Part shown: positions 60,180 through 64,000 of the stretch, in pieces
Numbering within the stretch: position 1 is the first letter of the stretch
Layout of the letters: every line of letters starts with the position of its first letter
Assembly: GCF_000247695.1 (NCBI RefSeq)
Contig: NW_004624854.1
Span: 2,544,106-2,608,105 of the forward strand
Source of the DNA: Heterocephalus glaber
Taxonomy: Eukaryota > Chordata > Mammalia > Rodentia > Bathyergidae
Direction: 5' to 3'
DNA: 64,000 bases
Made by a program: the position numbers and the translations under genes
The notes under the pieces: model-generated
Databases searched by the model: none
Told to the model about the DNA's origin: nothing
The model's input: only the letters and a program-made list of their open reading frames with translations

Positions 60180-61526
60180 GTCGAATAGTAAAAGGGCAGC
60201 AGAGATGGTAGGATGCTAGAATCTTAAATGATTATCACTGAAGTTAAGAAGTACTGAGTGTCAAGAACTGATTAGGAAAAGGAGAAAGTAGTGGGACTGG
60301 AAATCCAGGTGCATAGAAACTGTTCGTTCAGAGTCATGAAGAAAAAATATTGATAAAATGTAGAAAATATTCTAACAGACCTGTGGGAGCTGGGGAAATG
60401 CTTTAAAGGATAAAAAAATTGATAAAATCTTAGAAACATTAAGAAAAAGTACTAAAAAGGCAAAATGTACCAACATAAAAAGAATAGAGAAAAATCACTG
60501 CATTTTTGAAAACTAGTAAGTTCAAAAAGGGATTATTATTTACATGATACCAAAAATGTTGAAAATTCGGATCTGTTAACTAAAGCTTTAGTGAACTCAA
60601 AACATTAATTTGCATATTAAATTAATGAAAGTCACACATGTAGTATAGAGGTGATTCTCAATAAACATTTATTTCTTGCCATTTTTAAAGCTTTATAAAT
60701 AATATTCTGTAATCACTTATCTACAGCTTAACTGTGAATATTACTTAAATATATCCTATAAAAGACACTATTGTAGCTATTACAATGTTTATAGGATATT
60801 GAAAACAAGTGATCAGATTAAACATGCATAGATCACACATTTTTTAACCAATCATTACTTTAAAATGTTTTGAAAAGCCAATAACACAAAATAGACCCTG
60901 AATATGCCTGAGATTTTATAGGTTCATTTGAACCAGTCATTTTCACACTCCATCCATTAGTTTTTTATTCCAGGGCTGAGTCTTGCAGGTGATATTCATT
61001 CATCTGAGCACACAAAAGAAAACTATCTTCTTATAGATCTAGCCAACTCCCTCTGTTCTCAAATCCTTTCTGCAAAGGGAGAGTCCTTTCTCTTACACCT
61101 AAGTGAATCTTCCTTCCTCTGGTTTTGCAATATTTCCCTAAATAAATGATGATAATGGCAAAGTGATGTGAATGAAGTAGGAGATTACAGTAACCTCCTG
61201 GTTATCTAATTCATAGAATTCTCTTTCCACCATTTTTTCAAAAATAAAAATATAAGAAATAAATCAACCCACACAGTATAGTGACCTTCTTTTGATGCAG
61301 TCAATTTTGTTAGCTATTAGGGAATGGAAAATAGTGACCCAAAGATTATGTATTGAAAGACGGGATGAGGTACCATTATCTATCATATTTTCAGGGTAGT
61401 CAGTGACATTCCTTCATCTGAATCAGTAGTATTGATAAGTGCAGAAGAAAATACAGCTCTAATTCACCTTTCTTCATGGGAATGAGTGTTTTATGGAGTG
61501 GAATGAATTTTTCTCAAATTTGTGAT
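60180..61526. other. AT-rich sequence, nothing recognised
   Basis: No supported feature. Confidence 0.5.
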
Positions 61527-61615
61527 AAAGAAATGTTGAATAGGGCCAGGGATTAGCTCAGTGGTTTTGCCACCTGCTGCACAAGCACAAGGACCCAAGT
61601 TCAATCCCCAGTACC

Positions 61616-61646
<31 letters not shown>

Positions 61647-61655
61647 TGTTGAATA
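61527..61655 (+). mobile_element. ID SINE with 16-bp TSD
   Basis: TSD aaagaaatgttgaata is exact at 61527-61542 and 61640-61655. The element begins 'gggccagggattagctcagt' and has box B 'agttcaatcccc', 'cagtacc' and a long A tail with G interruptions. Confidence 0.97.
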
Positions 61656-62480
61656 AGTTTTTATTGCATTATGCCTTCAAAAGCATCTATTTAATGATCC
61701 TATACACTTAGGAAAAAGCAAGTGTTTTCTTCACATTTTAGAAATATAACAGAAAATATATGCTTTTTCTTCATAAAATACAAGCTTCAAGAGATATTGA
61801 ATGCATCAGTGATATGAATTTGTACAAAACCGTGAGCATAAAGAACAGTGTATGTACTCTGAGATGCTCAAAGCCATCTAGTTGGCAAATGACACAAGTG
61901 ATATAGTCACCTACAGGGCTCCACAAAAGTTACTGTAAATTTGACTATTACTATAAGACAAGTCTTAAAAAGTAAATTAAATGTAAATGTAGTTAGTAAC
62001 TCAATCTAAAATCTAATTTAGGAGTGGAAATCTAGGTAGATGTTAACCAACTTTATGTTTTCATACACCATAAAGAAAATGATAAGTTGAAACATAGCAC
62101 CAGCTGATCAGAAATATATGGAAATGTGTTAAATATTTCACGTTTTTTAAAAAAAATTTAATCATCAAAAATACTATTGATCATAGGTACTAGAGAAATC
62201 AAAGAAACTTAAGGGTTTTTTCCCTCCCTTGAACAAATAATTATTTGTTTGAAGAAATTGAAGTCATTACTGCTCCATGTTGATGAAACAAATGTGCTAA
62301 TTTCTCTAACACGTTCTCTTGGATAAACCAGAAAGTCTTAATATAGTGCAGGCAGTTGTAAGCATAGAGATTCCCATTTTACTTCTACCATTACTACATT
62401 TGAATTTCAAATTTTATTTTCAAATAAATATATGTTTTCACCAAGCTTGAAATTTTTAGCAGAACTTTTTTAAAAGATAC
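61656..62480. other. AT-rich sequence, nothing recognised
   Basis: No supported feature. Confidence 0.5.
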
Positions 62481-62484
62481 CACT

Positions 62485-63655
62485 TCACTTCTCAAGGTAG
62501 AATAATGTCAGAGGATAATTCATCAGAAACATATAACATAAGATTGATCAGAGTCAATTACAAAAGAGGAGATAGCACAAGCGACATAAAAAAATCTGTT
62601 CAGAGAAGTAATGGCAGAAAATTCCCAAGCAGAGAAAAAGAATTTGACACACAGAGAAGTGAGGGATATAGAACTCCAATTAGCCATGATAAAAAAAAAT
62701 CTACACCAAGGCATATAATAATCAAGATTACAGATATTCAACACAAGTGAAGAAAATTTAAAGCTGTTAGAAAAAAGAAACACCTCAACTATAAAGGAAA
62801 GCCCATTGGAATCACACCAGACTTCTCAACACAAACTCTCAAATCAAGGATAGCTTGGAGTGAAGATTTCAAGCCCTAAAAGAAAACTCCAACCGAGACT
62901 GATGTACTCTGCAAAGCTATCTTTCAAAATTGATGGAGAAATAAGATACTTCCATGACAAGGAACATGTGAGGAAATTGATTAACACCAAACCAGCATTC
63001 CAAATTGTTCTGAAGGACATTCAAGAAAGCAATAACAATGACTATGTCTCCAAGAACCCCAACAGAATGAGTCAACCAGACAAGGCTAGCATTTAACAAA
63101 GGGGAAAAAAAGAGAACCAACAATTGGAAAATAATGTAACAGGGAAAAGTCAGTACATGTCATTTATGACCATCAATGTTAATGGTCTCAATTCATCAAT
63201 CAAAAGAAACAGCCTGACAGAATGGATCAAGAAGCAAGGTCCAATAATATGCTGCATAAAAAAAAACAAATTTAATTTAAAAAGAAATTCCTAGACTGAA
63301 AATCAAAGGGTCGAAAACAATTCTTTATATGATGGGAACCCAGAAAAAAGGAAGGGCAGCTATTCTATTTGCAGACAAAGTGGATTTCAAGCCAAAAATA
63401 ATTAAGAGAGAAAAGAGTGTCACTACATCCTTGTAAAGGGAACACTCCAAGAGGAAGAGGATCTCCAAGAGGTCCAAGAGGGACCTCAATACCTCACTGT
63501 CACAAATGGACAAATCAAGTAGATCAAAAATCTACAGCGAGGGCCAGGGATTTAGCTCAGTGGCATAGCACTTGCCTGGCAAGCACGAGGTCCTGAGTTC
63601 GATCCCTGGAACCAAAAATAAGAAAAAAAATCTACAGTGAAATACCTGAACTGGA
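62485..63655 (+). mobile_element. L1 remnant: ORF1 C-terminus and start of ORF2
   Basis: The ORF1 part is split over frames: STPRHIIIKITDIQHK (in 62505-62750), then GKPIGITPDFSTQTLKSRIA, and LQPRLMYSAKLSFKIDGEIR in 62860-63096. These form the C-terminal domain of L1 ORF1p, an RNA-binding trimer protein. ORF2 starts near 63165 with FMTINVNGLNSSIKRN, the endonuclease N-terminus. From 63347 it reads RAAILFADKVDFKPKIIKRE and then jumps to a NTSLSQMDKSSRSK-like segment, so about 40-60 codons of endonuclease are deleted. The sense strand stops at about 63650. Confidence 0.88.
63526..63640 (+). mobile_element. ID SINE with 15-bp TSD inside L1
   Basis: TSD copies are aaaaatctacagcga (63526-63540) and aaaaatctacagtga (63626-63640). 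The element has 'gggccagggatttagctcag', 'tggcatagcacttgcctggc' and box B 'gagttcgatccc', and ends 'ggaacc' with a short A tail. Its GCACTTGCC form differs from the CACCTGCTG-type siblings. Confidence 0.95.
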
Positions 63656-64000
63656 AGTAGGTATTGATGATACTCTGGATTTCTTCTGGGTCTGTTGTAA
63701 TTTTACTCTTTTCATTCCTAATTGCATGGATCTGGGCCTTTTCTTTCCTTTTTCTGATAAGGTTGGCTAAGGATTTGTTAATTTTGTTTATTCTTTCAAA
63801 GAACCAACTCTTGGCTTCATTAATTTTTTGTATCATTCCCTTAGTCTCCATTGAATTGATTTCTGCTCTGATCTTTATAACTTCCTCACTTGTAGGAGCT
63901 TTGGGTTTGTCCTGCTCTTCTTTTTCTAGAAGCTTGAGGTTCAGCATCAGGTTGTTTAATGGGGCTCACTCTGTTTTCCTAATATGTGTATTCACTGCTA
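63651..64000 (-). mobile_element. L1 ORF2 segment, antisense, running off the window
   Basis: The minus strand from 63947 reads EEVIKIRAEINSMETKG, INEAKSWFFERINKINKS, and ITTDPEEIQSIINTYFQ, ending at about 63651. This is the ORF2 stretch between endonuclease and reverse transcriptase, and it is open over about 100 codons. It abuts the sense L1 in a tail-to-tail arrangement. Confidence 0.88.

Noticed and set aside
62505..62750. 81-codon frame as an independent gene
   Set aside because: Its HIIIKITDIQ stretch and neighbours are the L1 ORF1 C-terminal domain, broken over several frames.
1..64000. CRISPR array, prophage, bacterial operon or insertion sequence
   Set aside because: The regular repeats seen are microsatellites and SINEs; the composition and repeat families are mammalian, and no spacer-repeat pattern exists.

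Overview
This window looks like a gene-poor stretch of a mammalian nuclear genome, almost certainly from a rodent. It is AT-rich. I find no intact protein-coding gene, no bacterial-style operon, no CRISPR array and no functional RNA gene. The rodent call rests on three kinds of repeat: 7SL-derived B1 SINEs, a young tRNA-Ala-type ID SINE family (box A TAGCTCAGTGG, tail ending ...CAGTACC-A(n)), and B1 plus ID dimers. L1 3' ends with a G-rich purine tract and MaLR LTRs fit the same picture. The SINE set fits a non-murid rodent, perhaps the beaver or kangaroo-rat side, but that finer placement is a guess. Many long reading frames in the window begin at TTG or CTG, or lie inside L1 or LTR relics, so they are not genes.

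Layout. 0-1 kb: AT-rich sequence with faint L1 antisense similarity. 1.0-2.5 kb: a full-length processed retrocopy of ASF1B (histone H3-H4 chaperone) with a poly(A) tail, a 13-bp target-site duplication (TSD) and a disabling +2 frameshift. 2.6-6.7 kb: a B1-ID dimer, a Tigger DNA transposon split by a MaLR LTR, more MaLR LTRs, an old L1 3' UTR and a U2 snRNA fragment. 6.7-10.9 kb: mostly unannotatable AT-rich DNA with two CpG-bearing, repeat-free patches that could be conserved non-coding elements. 11-13.9 kb: three L1 pieces, one a clear twin-primed (5'-inverted) insertion with TSDs. 16-26 kb: an ID SINE, old L1/HAL1 relics, MaLR LTRs, a B1, and an unrecognised coding-like island split by an AT-rich block. 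26.8-29.4 kb: a nearly complete but dead hAT-Charlie transposon. 29.6-30.6 kb: MaLR internal sequence plus its LTR.

34.1-38.2 kb: an old L1 interrupted by a younger twin-primed L1 that has 17-bp TSDs and a tandemly duplicated 3' UTR. 39.0-39.7 kb: a Tigger element. 39.7-45 kb: mostly unique, with two ID SINEs. 45.1-51.85 kb: an old, nearly full-length L1 that has collected an L1 3' end, two ID SINEs, a B1-ID, a B1 and an internal piece of a younger L1. 53.9-55 kb: MaLR LTRs and a B1. 55.7-58.7 kb: two unclassified, less AT-rich islands. 58.9-61.7 kb: four ID SINEs, three with clear TSDs. 62.5-64 kb: an L1 with ORF1 and ORF2 remnants, an ID insertion and a tail-to-tail L1 junction that twin priming does not explain; it runs off the window.

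The elements do not work together as a system. The window is a record of retrotransposition: L1 enzymes account for the L1 copies, the SINEs and the ASF1B retrocopy, while hAT and Tigger copies are older DNA-transposon fossils. I found no convincing new biological system. The best second looks are the two L1 insertions with unusual structure, the hAT element, and the unrecognised islands near 19.4-20.3, 38.2-38.7, 55.8-56.3 and 57.6-58.7 kb.
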